The position numbers and the translations under genes were made by a program. Of a stretch of 24,803 nucleotides of DNA, positions 8,054 through 16,047 are shown in pieces; position 1 is the first letter of the stretch; the number at the start of each line of letters is the position of its first letter. This DNA comes from CAWUIH01 sp963922495 (lineage in GTDB: Bacteria; Pseudomonadota; Gammaproteobacteria; Coxiellales; Coxiellaceae). The stretch is taken from the NCBI GenBank assembly GCA_963922495.1, contig CAWUIH010000020.1, forward strand, positions 1 to 24,803. The letters run 5' to 3'. A model generated the notes under the pieces. It was given only the letters and a program-made list of their open reading frames with translations. It was not told the DNA's origin and did not search any database.

Positions 8054-8210
8054 CAGTTGGATCACGATTTCTGGCATAGTCTCTTGATTCATCTCACTAT
8101 ATAAAAATTTTTCTCATTACCCATAAGGTGACGTCGACAATTTTTATTACGCGATTTCAATCAATCTGTTACACGACCTAACCGCATCAACTGCTTTTCC
8201 TAGGATAATC
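8037..8210. repeat. 23-bp inverted repeat spanning the ruvB-helicase gap
   Basis: The 349-bp stretch 7947-8295 has no recognisable gene. Within it, 8037-8059 and 8188-8210 are inverted copies of each other with 21 of 23 positions matching. They enclose a 128-bp AT-rich centre, so the whole unit is 174 bp. It could be a small mobile element (MITE-like) or a structured non-coding RNA. No target-site duplication was obvious, and no match to 6S RNA was recognised. Confidence 0.55.
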
Positions 8211-8295
8211 TATTTCAACTCGTAGGCTGAAATATTTTGAAACTCAGGCTGTAGCTTAGATTTAGTCAGATGATGCAAAATAAATGCCATTTCCT

Positions 8296-9705
8296 TCAAC
8301 GTGATCGTTTTCTTGAAAATCGTTTTTTGGGATTTCTTTGTCGGTATGATTTTCTTCGTGTGGCTTGTTTTTCAAACTGAACTTCTGCTATATCTCCCTG
8401 TGGTAAATTTTTATCAATTTGGCTTATGTGTGCGATAGCGGCGGCGACATCCAATAATTCAAGATCTTCTTTATCAATAAATTCTTGCAATGTATTGCGG
8501 TAGAAATCAAGGTTATTTTTGTCAATAGTCGCCTGAATATTATCAAGCAATTGTTTGTTGTGTTTATTTTTGATTTGTTTGGCACTGGGTGGTTTTATGA
8601 CTTTAATTTCACTGCCAACAGCTGATTCTATCTCTCGTAACATCCGCTGTTCGCGTGGTGTAACAAATAGTAGAGCTTTGCCTGAGCGTCCGGCGCGCCC
8701 GGTTCGTCCGATGCGATGAATATAGGATTCAGCGTCACGAGGAATATCCAAATTAATGACATGACTAATACGCTCGACATCCAATCCGCGTGCTGCGACT
8801 TCGGTAGCAACTACAATATCCAATTGACTGTTTTTAAGGCGCGCAATCACTTTTTCTCGCAAATTTTGGCTCATGTCACCGTGTAATGCAGCAGCAGCAT
8901 AGCCACGGGCACCTAATTTTTCAGCCATTTCTGCAGAAAACGTTTTTGTTCCGGTGAAAATGATTGCTGAATCAATATGCTCTATTTCGAGGTAACGGGT
9001 TAGCGCTTCAAGCTTATCATTTTTATTAACCAACATATAAAATTGATTAATTGATTTTACGGTAGTTTTTTTTGGGTTGATATGAATTTTAGCCGGATTA
9101 TGTAAAAATCGCTTAGCAATATTCTTTATAGAGGGTGGTATTGTGGCTGAGAACAGCGCCGTTTGATGCTGGTTTTTGATCTGTTCTAAAATCCATTGCA
9201 CATCTTCAATAAAACCCATACGTAGCATTTCATCGGCTTCATCTAGTACAAGTGTTTTGAGCGTTTCTGTTTTGAGCGTTTTGCGGCGTAAGTGGTCCAT
9301 GACGCGCCCTGGCGTACCAACAATGATATGTACGCCACGCTTCAATGCGCGTAATTGGGTACTATATTCCTGCCCACCATAGATAGGTAGCACATGAAAG
9401 CCTCTTAAATATTTTGCATACGACTGAAGTGCCTCAGCAACTTGAATAGCCAATTCACGGGTAGGTGCAAGGATTAGGGCTTGGGGAGTATTGTTTTTTA
9501 AATTGATATTGTTAAGAATCGGTAATGCAAAGGCAGCAGTTTTGCCTGTTCCGGTCTGTGCTTGTGCCATGATATCTTGGCCACGTAACAGAGGGGGAAT
9601 GCTTTGAGTTTGTACTGGTGAGGGTGTTTCATAACCCAATTGATCCAGTGCCTTCAGAATATCGGGCTGTATCCCAAGTTGTTTAAACGATTGGTCATTT
9701 TCCAT
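8296..9705 (-). CDS. deaD: DEAD-box RNA helicase (DeaD/CsdA-like)
   Basis: The 469-residue product has all helicase motifs: Q motif (PSPVQTQSIPPLL, about 28-40), motif I AQTGTGKT at 49-56, PTRELA, TPGR, DEAD at 155-158, SAT at 186-188, ARGLD and HRIGRTGRAGR. The segment after the core (IESAVGSEIKVIKPPSAKQI) resembles DeaD/CsdA. The protein lacks the C-terminal DbpA-type RNA-binding domain of full-length DeaD (about 630 residues) and ends instead in a basic tail RQRNPKKRFSRKRSR. Such helicases unwind structured RNA in ribosome assembly and cold adaptation. I chose the ATG at 9703-9705, since MENDQSFKQLGI begins the Q-motif region; a longer reading from 9810 would overlap the neighbouring gene and adds unrelated residues. 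The upstream gene ends 40 bp away on the same strand. Confidence 0.92.
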   Translation of the reverse strand: MENDQSFKQLGIQPDILKALDQLGYETPSPVQTQSIPPLLRGQDIMAQAQTGTGKTAAFALPILNNINLKNNTPQALILAPTRELAIQVAEALQSYAKYLRGFHVLPIYGGQEYSTQLRALKRGVHIIVGTPGRVMDHLRRKTLKTETLKTLVLDEADEMLRMGFIEDVQWILEQIKNQHQTALFSATIPPSIKNIAKRFLHNPAKIHINPKKTTVKSINQFYMLVNKNDKLEALTRYLEIEHIDSAIIFTGTKTFSAEMAEKLGARGYAAAALHGDMSQNLREKVIARLKNSQLDIVVATEVAARGLDVERISHVINLDIPRDAESYIHRIGRTGRAGRSGKALLFVTPREQRMLREIESAVGSEIKVIKPPSAKQIKNKHNKQLLDNIQATIDKNNLDFYRNTLQEFIDKEDLELLDVAAAIAHISQIDKNLPQGDIAEVQFEKQATRRKSYRQRNPKKRFSRKRSR

Positions 9706-9745
9706 GATGGAGTGGCTACTGCTTATTTTTTGAATAGAAATGCGA

Positions 9746-10855
9746 CTATACAGTAGGCTTTGAGATAAATCCACCCAGTAATTTAAATTTAAAGTAATTG
9801 AGCAAGGCAATACCGGAATAGGTGATGGGGATGTAGCGGCAATCGCGTTTGGCTAGAAAAATGATGCTTCGCGCCACAAACTTGGCAGTCATTAAGCCAT
9901 ATCCCATGCCAGAATGAAACGCTGCAGGTACGATATGACGATAAATAACTCGCTTTTGTGCTGTGAATTTTCTGACCCACCTCGCATAAGTTCTTTTAGA
10001 TTTTTTATATTCGTACACTGAGGGTAGTATGGCTGGATGACACTCTATTTCTGATCCAACTCCCCAGACCTCTGGTAAATGTTGCATCTTGCTGTTTAAA
10101 TCTAAGTAGCGTTTAATGATTTCCTGGAAGCTAATGCAATTGGCCCACATCGCATTTTGCTTCGAGCCATGTGCGAGAATCAGAATATCTTTGTTGCAAA
10201 GCTTGTCATCTAGTGCATCGAAGTTGTTTTCACTGTAGTCTACTTGGTATTTCAAGGTTGTGATGGAGGCCACTTGCTCTCCCTTTAGTAGTTCCAGTAA
10301 AGCGGCTCCCAACGCACCTCCGGCACCGGTGAGTACAATACGTTTCCCATTTAGCTGCATTGCAGAACCCTTCACCCAATCGAAAATTTTGAAGTACGAA
10401 CTGAAATAATTGTTCGGAAATAAGTGATGGTAACCGTGATAGGAAGTAGTTACAAGTGGTTGATTATTAAATTTTTTGAGTTTTGTGTTATCGCGATGGT
10501 TGGGATCTTGCCCTCTTAAATATAGTACCGTAGCAAAAATGATCGTTTCAAATGCTAGCGTGATTATAATAGATTCTAACGGAAATAAGATGTAGTAGAC
10601 CCAAGTGATAGCTACTTGCGTGATGTATTCTGGAATAACATGATGCTTCAGGTTTTGGCCCTCATAAATCTGGTTAATCGTTAACTGATTATTAAAAAAT
10701 AGATGGTGGTCCCAATGCATCTTACTAAAGTGCCGTAACAACCGAAACGAGTTGTCGTGCCAACGATGTAATAGATAATGTATCGTGTCGAAGACGATGG
10801 TAGCTGATGCGAAAATCAGAAATGGATACGCGATGTAATGAATCAATATATTCAT
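9746..10855 (-). CDS. Sterol desaturase-like / short-chain dehydrogenase fusion
   Basis: The 369-residue protein joins two parts. Residues 1 to about 160 form a membrane-bound di-iron hydroxylase/desaturase-like domain with histidine clusters HYLLHRWH (26-33), HWDHH (47-51), HH (71-72) and HGYHH (140-144). From about 170 a Rossmann short-chain dehydrogenase domain follows, with TGAGGALG at 176-183, a possible catalytic Ser268, and YKKSK with Tyr283 and Lys287. This arrangement matches proteins annotated as bifunctional sterol desaturase/short-chain dehydrogenase; the substrate is unknown, probably a lipid or isoprenoid. A good Shine-Dalgarno (AAGGGAG) precedes the ATG at 10853-10855. It may share a transcript with the helicase gene 40 bp downstream. 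Confidence 0.85.
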   Translation of the reverse strand: MNILIHYIAYPFLIFASATIVFDTIHYLLHRWHDNSFRLLRHFSKMHWDHHLFFNNQLTINQIYEGQNLKHHVIPEYITQVAITWVYYILFPLESIIITLAFETIIFATVLYLRGQDPNHRDNTKLKKFNNQPLVTTSYHGYHHLFPNNYFSSYFKIFDWVKGSAMQLNGKRIVLTGAGGALGAALLELLKGEQVASITTLKYQVDYSENNFDALDDKLCNKDILILAHGSKQNAMWANCISFQEIIKRYLDLNSKMQHLPEVWGVGSEIECHPAILPSVYEYKKSKRTYARWVRKFTAQKRVIYRHIVPAAFHSGMGYGLMTAKFVARSIIFLAKRDCRYIPITYSGIALLNYFKFKLLGGFISKPTV

Positions 10856-10947
10856 TGAACGCTCCCTTTGTATCTAACTCAATAATTTATATCATGCTGC
10901 ATGAAAAATTATTGAGCGAATTCTAGCAATTATCAAGGTTAATTTGA

Positions 10948-11021
10948 TCGGAGTGAGAGGATTTGAACCTCCGGCCCCTGCCTCCCGAAGGCAGTGCTCT
11001 ACCAAGCTGAGCTACACTCCG
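10948..11021 (-). tRNA. tRNA-Pro (anticodon CGG)
   Basis: On the minus strand the 7-bp acceptor stem is CGGAGTG paired with CACTCCG. The D-arm reads TAGCTCAGCTTGGTAGAGC, the anticodon stem is CTGCC/GGCAG with loop TTCGGGA (anticodon CGG), and the T-arm is GGAGGTTCAAATCCTC. It closely resembles E. coli proK. The discriminator base is A, and the next bases are TCA, so the CCA end is not encoded and must be added enzymatically. Confidence 0.95.
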
Positions 11022-11169
11022 ATGTGCTTAATGTATTTATCAATTACCCTATGCAAATCTTGTTGTGAAAACCCACTATTGTTTTTGTCATTACCGAAGG
11101 TTATCCGTGTCATATCTCCCTCTAATGAGGCATGAATGTATTTTGCTGCAGGCAGTGTAGTTTAAACTG

Positions 11170-12159
11170 TCAATAATGTCGATTGATAGTAAGTTGGGTT
11201 AACTGGAATAAACTGTCTCGAAAGCGCGATGCAGGTAACTGCTCCAGGCATTGTTGGGCTTGTGTAATTTGTTGTACCGCAGATTGATGTGTGTATTGTC
11301 TTGCTTGAGTCTCATTGATGATTCGCGTCATAGCATCTAAATTTTGAATACCGCCTTGCTTGATTGCGATCCTGATTAATTCGGCATCTTCAAACGTGCT
11401 ATGTTGTTTAGCATAAATCAGTGGTAAAGTTGCCTTGCCCTCAGCAAGGTCATCACCAATGTTTTTATCGAGTATTTCTGGTGTTTCGCTGTAATCCAGT
11501 AAGTCGTCCACAATTTGATAAGCCATACCTAGGTGTAAACCGAATTTAGCCATATTGGTGATTTGTTTTTCATCTTCAGTGGCAATCCGAGCAGCGATTT
11601 CAGTTGCAGCAGAGAAAAGCTCTGCGGTTTTTCGCTGAATTACGGAATAGTAGGTCTGTTCGTCAATATCAGGATCATGCTGATTCATCAATTGCCACAT
11701 TTCCCCTTCAGACAGACGATTAGTGGTGTTTGCCAACACTTTCATTATAGGAATGTTGCTGCGCTTAGCTAAGATCTGAAATGCACGTGAATATAGAAAA
11801 TCACCAACCAGAATACTCGCCTCATTACCCCAAACTGCATTGGCACTATCGGCGCCACGGCGGATTTCTGATTTATCTACGACGTCGTCATGTAACAAGG
11901 TCGCCGTATGAATGAACTCAATCACTGTGGCCAGCTCGTGATTTTCAGTGTCGTTAGCATAACCCAAGGCACGGGCGGTTAATAATAGTACGAGGGGGCG
12001 CAAGCGTTTGCCGCCGCTTTTGACGATGTAATGACTAATTTCTTGAATCAGTGGAATTGTGGAGTGAAGTTCTGAGCAAATTAGCTGATCTATCGCGCAC
12101 CAGTCATCTGCAATCACGCTTCTAACGGCTTCAAGTTCATGTTTTGTGGTGTTGTTCAT
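11170..12159 (-). CDS. ispB: Polyprenyl diphosphate synthase (octaprenyl type)
   Basis: The 329-residue protein is a trans-prenyltransferase with both aspartate-rich motifs: DDVVD at 91-95 (within LLHDDVVDKSEIRRG) and DDLLD at 218-222 (within YQIVDDLLDYS). KSGGKRLRP at about 47-55 binds isopentenyl diphosphate. These enzymes extend farnesyl diphosphate to the side chain of ubiquinone; exact chain length cannot be read from sequence. The divergent position next to rplU-rpmA is the usual arrangement in gammaproteobacteria and supports ispB. The ATG at 12157-12159 is chosen because the length matches E. coli IspB (323); the Shine-Dalgarno is weak. Confidence 0.94.
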   Translation of the reverse strand: MNNTTKHELEAVRSVIADDWCAIDQLICSELHSTIPLIQEISHYIVKSGGKRLRPLVLLLTARALGYANDTENHELATVIEFIHTATLLHDDVVDKSEIRRGADSANAVWGNEASILVGDFLYSRAFQILAKRSNIPIMKVLANTTNRLSEGEMWQLMNQHDPDIDEQTYYSVIQRKTAELFSAATEIAARIATEDEKQITNMAKFGLHLGMAYQIVDDLLDYSETPEILDKNIGDDLAEGKATLPLIYAKQHSTFEDAELIRIAIKQGGIQNLDAMTRIINETQARQYTHQSAVQQITQAQQCLEQLPASRFRDSLFQLTQLTINRHY

Positions 12160-12212
12160 GCTGGGTTCATGCTAGGTATCAAAGTTTACGCTGTCAAGCG
12201 TGCAAAGTGGAC

Positions 12213-12241
12213 TTGTTTTCAGGCGCAAGATTCCGTAAAAT
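12213..12241 (+). promoter_or_regulatory. Sigma-70 promoter of rplU-rpmA-obgE
   Basis: TTGTTT at 12213-12218 is followed after exactly 17 bp by TAAAAT at 12236-12241 (5 of 6 matches to the -10 consensus). Transcription would begin near 12248, giving a leader of about 26 nt before the rplU ATG at 12274, with AAGGCGGG as the ribosome binding region. Confidence 0.6.
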
Positions 12242-12273
12242 GCATCCTCTTCACCGTAAGGCGGGAATTATCC

Positions 12274-12630
12274 ATGTATGCAATTATATCTACCGGCGGT
12301 AAGCAATACCGCGTTACAAAAGGGCAATATCTTAAAATTGAGAAATTGCCAACTGAAATAGGTGCGCAAGTCGACTTTGACAATGTGCTGTTGGTTTCCG
12401 ATGGTGAAGACTTACACGTAGGTGCACCCTTCGTCGAAAATGCTAAAGTGGTTGCGGAAGTGACCGATCAATCACGCGCTAAGAAAGTTGAGATTATCAA
12501 ATTTAAGCGTCGAAAGCACCATATGAAACGACAAGGTCACAGACAATACTATACGTCAATCAAAGTAACCGATATTTATCTCGGCAATGAGAAAGTTATA
12601 GCTGAGAACGAAGAACAGCAAAAATCTTAA
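12274..12630 (+). CDS. rplU: 50S ribosomal protein L21
   Basis: The 118-residue protein begins MYAIISTGGKQYRV and contains the basic L21 core (KFKRRKHHMKRQGHRQYYT, about residues 74-92). L21 binds 23S rRNA in the large subunit. The ATG at 12274 is chosen from the conserved N-terminus and the promoter just upstream; the same frame is open further upstream, but those residues are unrelated to L21. It is about 15 residues longer than E. coli L21 because of a Glu/Gln-rich C-terminal tail. It heads rplU-rpmA-obgE and is followed after 20 bp by rpmA. Confidence 0.96.
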   Translation: MYAIISTGGKQYRVTKGQYLKIEKLPTEIGAQVDFDNVLLVSDGEDLHVGAPFVENAKVVAEVTDQSRAKKVEIIKFKRRKHHMKRQGHRQYYTSIKVTDIYLGNEKVIAENEEQQKS

Positions 12631-12650
12631 AGATAGGAAGGCAATAGCAA

Positions 12651-12923
12651 ATGGCACATAAGAAAGCAGGTGGTAGTACTCGTAACGGTCGTGATTCCAA
12701 CCCCAAAATGCTTGGAGTGAAGCGCTTTGGTGGTGAACATGTGATCGCTGGTAATATTATTGTGCGTCAACGTGGCACTCACTATCATGCAGGTCCCAAT
12801 GTGGGTATTGGGCGCGACCATACTTTGTATGCGCTCATTGACGGTAAAGTAGTATTCAAGTGCGCAGGTCCAAAAATGCGAAACTTTGTTTCAATTGAAG
12901 CGCCTGAAGGTCAAGATACTTAA
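12651..12923 (+). CDS. rpmA: 50S ribosomal protein L27
   Basis: The 90-residue protein begins MAHKKAGGSTRNGRDSNPK and continues with LGVKRFGGEHVIAGNIIVRQRGT, the invariant L27 sequence. The N-terminal tail of L27 reaches toward the peptidyl-transferase centre. It has no cleavable N-terminal extension of the kind seen in Firmicutes. The Shine-Dalgarno AGGAAGG lies about 9 bp before the ATG. It sits between rplU and obgE, as in most proteobacteria. Confidence 0.97.
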   Translation: MAHKKAGGSTRNGRDSNPKMLGVKRFGGEHVIAGNIIVRQRGTHYHAGPNVGIGRDHTLYALIDGKVVFKCAGPKMRNFVSIEAPEGQDT

Positions 12924-12967
12924 ATTTCCCAGTGACTACTGGCTAGATAGCTAGTATTCTGCATTTC

Positions 12968-13981
12968 ATGAAATTCGTAGATGAAGCATTAGTTCATGTC
13001 GAAGCAGGCAATGGTGGTGCCGGTTGCTTGAGCTTTCGTCGTGAAAAATACATACCTCGTGGCGGACCAGATGGTGGTGATGGTGGTGATGGTGGTCATG
13101 TGTATCTCATCGCTGATCAAGCGGTTAACACCTTAGTAGAATTTCGTTACCGTCGCCTGTTGCGTGCTAAGAATGGTCAACCGGGTATGGGGAGCCTCAA
13201 AAGTGGTAAGCGAGGCGAAGATCTTATTGTAACCGTACCGATAGGAACCAGTGTCTACGATGCGCAATCCAATGAATCTATTGGTGAATTGCTAGAAAAT
13301 GGCCAAAAACTGTGTGTTGCCAAAGGTGGTTATCACGGCATGGGTAATGCCCGTTTTAAAACGAGCACCCAACGTGCACCTCGAAAAACCACATCCGGTT
13401 CGCTAGGCGAAAAGCGTCAATTAAAGTTAGAACTGAAATTGTTAGCTGATGTGGGTTTATTAGGCTTGCCCAATGCCGGTAAATCCACTTTCATTACAGC
13501 AATTTCTAACGCTACTTCAAAAGTGGCTGATTACCCTTTCACTACACTATATCCTAACTTGGGAGTGGTCCGCGTCGATGCAACACGTAGTTTTGTAGTT
13601 GCTGATATCCCAGGATTAATTGAGGGAGCAAGTGCAGGTGCGGGTCTAGGTATTCAATTTTTAAAACACTTGGAACGTACTCAACTGTTGCTACACATCG
13701 TTGATATTGCGCCATTGGACGATACTGATCCGGCTGTTGCCATTGATAAAATTATTAGCGAGTTAGCGCAATTTAGTGAATCATTGGTTAATAAACCACG
13801 TTGGTTGGTGTTTAATAAAATTGATGCCATAGTGCCTGAAGAAGTGCAACTGCATTGCCAGGAAATTCTTTCTAAAGTTACCTGGAGAGGTCCAACTTAT
13901 TATATTTCCGCTGTGACGCACCAGGGGGTACAACAACTTTGTTATGATATCAGTGAATTTTTACAATCTAGTGGAGTTTAA
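12968..13981 (+). CDS. obgE: GTPase ObgE/CgtA
   Basis: The 337-residue protein has the glycine-rich Obg fold at 1 to about 158 (EAGNGGAGCLSFRREKYIPR; GGPDGGDGGDGG) and a GTPase domain with G1 GLPNAGKST at 166-174, the switch region DYPFTTLYPNLGV, G3 DIPG at 213-216 and G4 NKID at 283-286. ObgE binds the large ribosomal subunit and links its assembly to the nutritional state. It lies 44 bp after rpmA and is probably in the same operon; no clear Shine-Dalgarno precedes the ATG. It lacks the acidic C-terminal tail of E. coli ObgE (390 residues). Confidence 0.97.
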   Translation: MKFVDEALVHVEAGNGGAGCLSFRREKYIPRGGPDGGDGGDGGHVYLIADQAVNTLVEFRYRRLLRAKNGQPGMGSLKSGKRGEDLIVTVPIGTSVYDAQSNESIGELLENGQKLCVAKGGYHGMGNARFKTSTQRAPRKTTSGSLGEKRQLKLELKLLADVGLLGLPNAGKSTFITAISNATSKVADYPFTTLYPNLGVVRVDATRSFVVADIPGLIEGASAGAGLGIQFLKHLERTQLLLHIVDIAPLDDTDPAVAIDKIISELAQFSESLVNKPRWLVFNKIDAIVPEEVQLHCQEILSKVTWRGPTYYISAVTHQGVQQLCYDISEFLQSSGV

Positions 13982-14025
13982 ACTAAGTCGCCGTAGTAGT
14001 CGCTGTTAATTCACGAGGAGAGAGA

Positions 14026-14136
14026 ATGCTTACGTTTAAGTCTGTCGCCTCTACTACTCTGGTGCTATCGGGGCGCGTATTGTTGCCACTGAAGCAGTTG
14101 CCAAACTTCGTTATTTTCGTAACTGCTTGGTTTTAA
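14026..14136 (+). CDS. Possible 36-codon small ORF after obgE
   Basis: An ATG at 14026-14028 is preceded by a strong Shine-Dalgarno (GAGGAG at 14015-14020, 5 bp spacing). It opens a 36-codon frame ending TAA at 14134-14136. The predicted peptide (starts MLTFKSVASTTLVLSG, ends FVIFVTAWF) has a basic residue then hydrophobic stretches, but I recognise no family. It overlaps the rpsT stop codon on the opposite strand by a few bases. The good ribosome binding site is the only support; it may be a remnant. Confidence 0.25.
   Translation: MLTFKSVASTTLVLSGRVLLPLKQLPNFVIFVTAWF
14092..14134 (+). terminator. Weak hairpin between obgE and rpsT
   Basis: AAGCAGTT (14092-14099) can pair with AACTGCTT (14121-14128), an 8-bp stem with a 21-nt loop, followed by GGTTTT. 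It lies between the convergent genes obgE and rpsT. The long loop and short T tract make it a poor rho-independent terminator. Confidence 0.25.
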
Positions 14137-14393
14137 ATACTTTTCAACTTACGATGCAGGCGACTTTTGATGCGAGCGCCTTTGTTAGGGTGCAATATAC
14201 CACGACCTGAAGCCTTATCAATGGTAGTCACTGCCACTTTGAATGCAGACTTTGCGTTATCACTATCGTTGGCTTGAATCAACTTGAGAGCTTTTTTGAC
14301 TGCAGTACGCAAAGCTGAGCGTTGACTCGAATTTTTTTCTTCGCGTTTTTTAATTTGTCTTATACGCTTGATAGCCTGTGATGAATTGGCCAT
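14133..14393 (-). CDS. rpsT: 30S ribosomal protein S20
   Basis: The 86-residue, strongly basic protein begins MANSSQAIKRIRQIKKREEK and contains the S20 C-terminal motif GRGILHPNKGARIKSRLHRKL. S20 binds 16S rRNA near the 5' domain. The ATG at 14391-14393 is preceded by GGAG with about 8 bp spacing; the frame is open further upstream, but the extra residues are unrelated. It diverges from murJ, a conserved arrangement in gammaproteobacteria, and has its own promoter. Confidence 0.96.
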   Translation of the reverse strand: MANSSQAIKRIRQIKKREEKNSSQRSALRTAVKKALKLIQANDSDNAKSAFKVAVTTIDKASGRGILHPNKGARIKSRLHRKLKSI

Positions 14394-14427
14394 GCAAATG
14401 TCTCCGAAATAGTGTTTTAAGGGCAGC

Positions 14428-14456
14428 AATATGCCGGTTTCTAGACAGTTTGTCAA
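14428..14456 (-). promoter_or_regulatory. Sigma-70 promoter of rpsT
   Basis: On the minus strand a perfect -35 TTGACA (14456 to 14451) is followed after 17 bp by CATATT (14433 to 14428), 4 of 6 matches to the -10 element. Transcription would start about 14421, giving a leader of about 28 nt. Confidence 0.55.
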
Positions 14457-14477
14457 TATTTTTAGTCTTGCTGTTAT
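14450..14477 (+). promoter_or_regulatory. Possible promoter of murJ-ribF
   Basis: TTGTCA at 14450-14455 followed after 16 bp by TGTTAT at 14472-14477 could form a plus-strand promoter whose -35 overlaps that of rpsT. The predicted start, near 14484, fits the murJ ATG at 14503 rather than the upstream ATG at 14476. Confidence 0.3.
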
Positions 14478-14502
14478 GAGCGCCCGCCGGTATCCTAGCG
14501 CC

Positions 14503-16041
14503 ATGAGTCGCAAGCTTCTGAAATCTACTCTCACTGTGTCTGGGATGACAATGATATCCCGACTGCTGGGTTTTGTGAGAGATATGGTATTTGCAATTGT
14601 CTTCGGGGCAGGTGCTGAATTCGATGCTTTCATCATTGCCTTTAAGTTTCCTAATTTTATGCGCCGTTTATTTGCGGAAGGCGCATTTTCGCAGGCGTTT
14701 GTACCCGTATTATCGCAATATCGTGCAAAGCACAGTCCAGCAACACTGCGTGAATTCTTGAATCATCTGTCAGGTACTCTGGCAATTGCAGTGATTGTTG
14801 TGGTCGTAGTAGTAGAGATCATTGCTCCAGTGGTCGTTACCCTTTTTGCTCCTGGCTTTCTCCGTGACCCACTGCGATTCGCGTACGCATCACACATGCT
14901 GCGTTTGACTATGCCTTATCTATTGTTCATTTCAATCACGGCTTTTGCCGCGGCGACCCTAAATACCTTCAAACGCTTTGCAGCTCCCGCTTTCACACCG
15001 ATTCTACTCAATATTGTGTTAATTATTGTTGCTGGATTTTGGGCCCCACTTGCCACCATGCCTATTTATATTTTGGCTGTGGGGGTACTGATTGCTGGTG
15101 TGTTGCAGTTACTGTTTCTGATTCCATTCTTAAAACACTTGAATTTATTACCACGGCCCAAGTGGGGATTTCGAAATCAAGGGGTAGTTAGAGTGCTCAA
15201 ACTGATGGTACCGGCATTATTTGGGGTATCTGTGGCGCAAATCAGTATTTTGATTGATAATTTTTTTGCTTCGTTTTTACAAGGAGGAAGCATTTCGTGG
15301 TTATATTATTCGGATCGACTGACCAATTTGCCTCTTGGTGTAATTGGAGTGGCGCTTTCTACAGTTGTTTTGCCTAATTTATCACAGTTGCATCAAAACG
15401 CTTCGGAGCATGATTACTCCATGACAATTGATTGGACATTGAGAATAGTGTTACTCATCGGAATTCCAGCAGCACTGGGCTTGTATATACTGGCAGGGCC
15501 ACTGATAGCGACATTATTTTTTCATCGTTCTTTCAGCATCAATGATGTGCAAATGACGCGCTATAGTTTGTGTACGTTTGCTGTGGGATTACCTTTTTTT
15601 ATGTTAGTAAAAATATTGGCATCGGTATTTTATTCTCGTCAAAATATCAAAACTCCAGTAAAAATCGCAGCGGTTGCTTTAGTCGCAAATATCGTATTGG
15701 ATTTTTTATTAATTCATCCTCTATTACATGCGGGGTTGGCTTTAGCAACCTCATTAACTTCCTTGCTGAATGCGTCTTTTTTATTTTATTTTTTGCTGTC
15801 TCGTAAAATTTACCAACCGCAGAAAGGCTGGTTCAAGCTGCTATTACGTATAATCTTTGCGAATCTAGTAATGAGTATTGTGATTTATGCGTTTTCAGGG
15901 CAACTGAAAACTTGGTTGCAATGGGATATTTGGCCACGAGTATGGCATTTGACCTTGGTTGTGGTTCTCGGTGTCGCAACCTACGCTATTTCTCTGTTCG
16001 GCAGTGGTTTGCGCTATCGGCATTTAAAAGCTCCTGGTTAG
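14503..16041 (+). CDS. murJ: Lipid II flippase MurJ
   Basis: From the ATG at 14503 the product has 512 residues (E. coli MurJ 511) and about 14 membrane segments. The family N-terminus is clear: SGMTMISRLLGFVRDMVFA, then FKFPNFMRRLFAEGAFSQAF. MurJ, a MOP-superfamily transporter, moves lipid II across the inner membrane for peptidoglycan synthesis. In-frame ATGs at 14431 and 14476 would add residues not found in the family, and the likely promoter lies between them and 14503; no clear Shine-Dalgarno was seen. ribF begins 6 bp after the stop, so the two form an operon. Confidence 0.95.
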   Translation: MSRKLLKSTLTVSGMTMISRLLGFVRDMVFAIVFGAGAEFDAFIIAFKFPNFMRRLFAEGAFSQAFVPVLSQYRAKHSPATLREFLNHLSGTLAIAVIVVVVVVEIIAPVVVTLFAPGFLRDPLRFAYASHMLRLTMPYLLFISITAFAAATLNTFKRFAAPAFTPILLNIVLIIVAGFWAPLATMPIYILAVGVLIAGVLQLLFLIPFLKHLNLLPRPKWGFRNQGVVRVLKLMVPALFGVSVAQISILIDNFFASFLQGGSISWLYYSDRLTNLPLGVIGVALSTVVLPNLSQLHQNASEHDYSMTIDWTLRIVLLIGIPAALGLYILAGPLIATLFFHRSFSINDVQMTRYSLCTFAVGLPFFMLVKILASVFYSRQNIKTPVKIAAVALVANIVLDFLLIHPLLHAGLALATSLTSLLNASFLFYFLLSRKIYQPQKGWFKLLLRIIFANLVMSIVIYAFSGQLKTWLQWDIWPRVWHLTLVVVLGVATYAISLFGSGLRYRHLKAPG

Positions 16042-16047
16042 GAAACG

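Noticed and set aside
9706..9810. Longer N-terminus for the DEAD-box helicase
   Set aside because: It would overlap the end of the desaturase/dehydrogenase gene and adds non-helicase residues before the Q-motif region.
12139..12273. Upstream extension of the L21 reading frame
   Set aside because: The added residues do not belong to L21 and the rplU promoter lies inside this stretch.
12627..12821. Antisense frame opposite rpmA
   Set aside because: It mirrors a highly conserved ribosomal protein gene and has no independent support.
14431..14502. Longer N-terminus for MurJ
   Set aside because: The residues precede the conserved family start and lie within the promoter region.
14394..14636. 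Upstream extension of the S20 reading frame
   Set aside because: It overlaps the start of murJ and the divergent promoters; S20 clearly begins at 14393.
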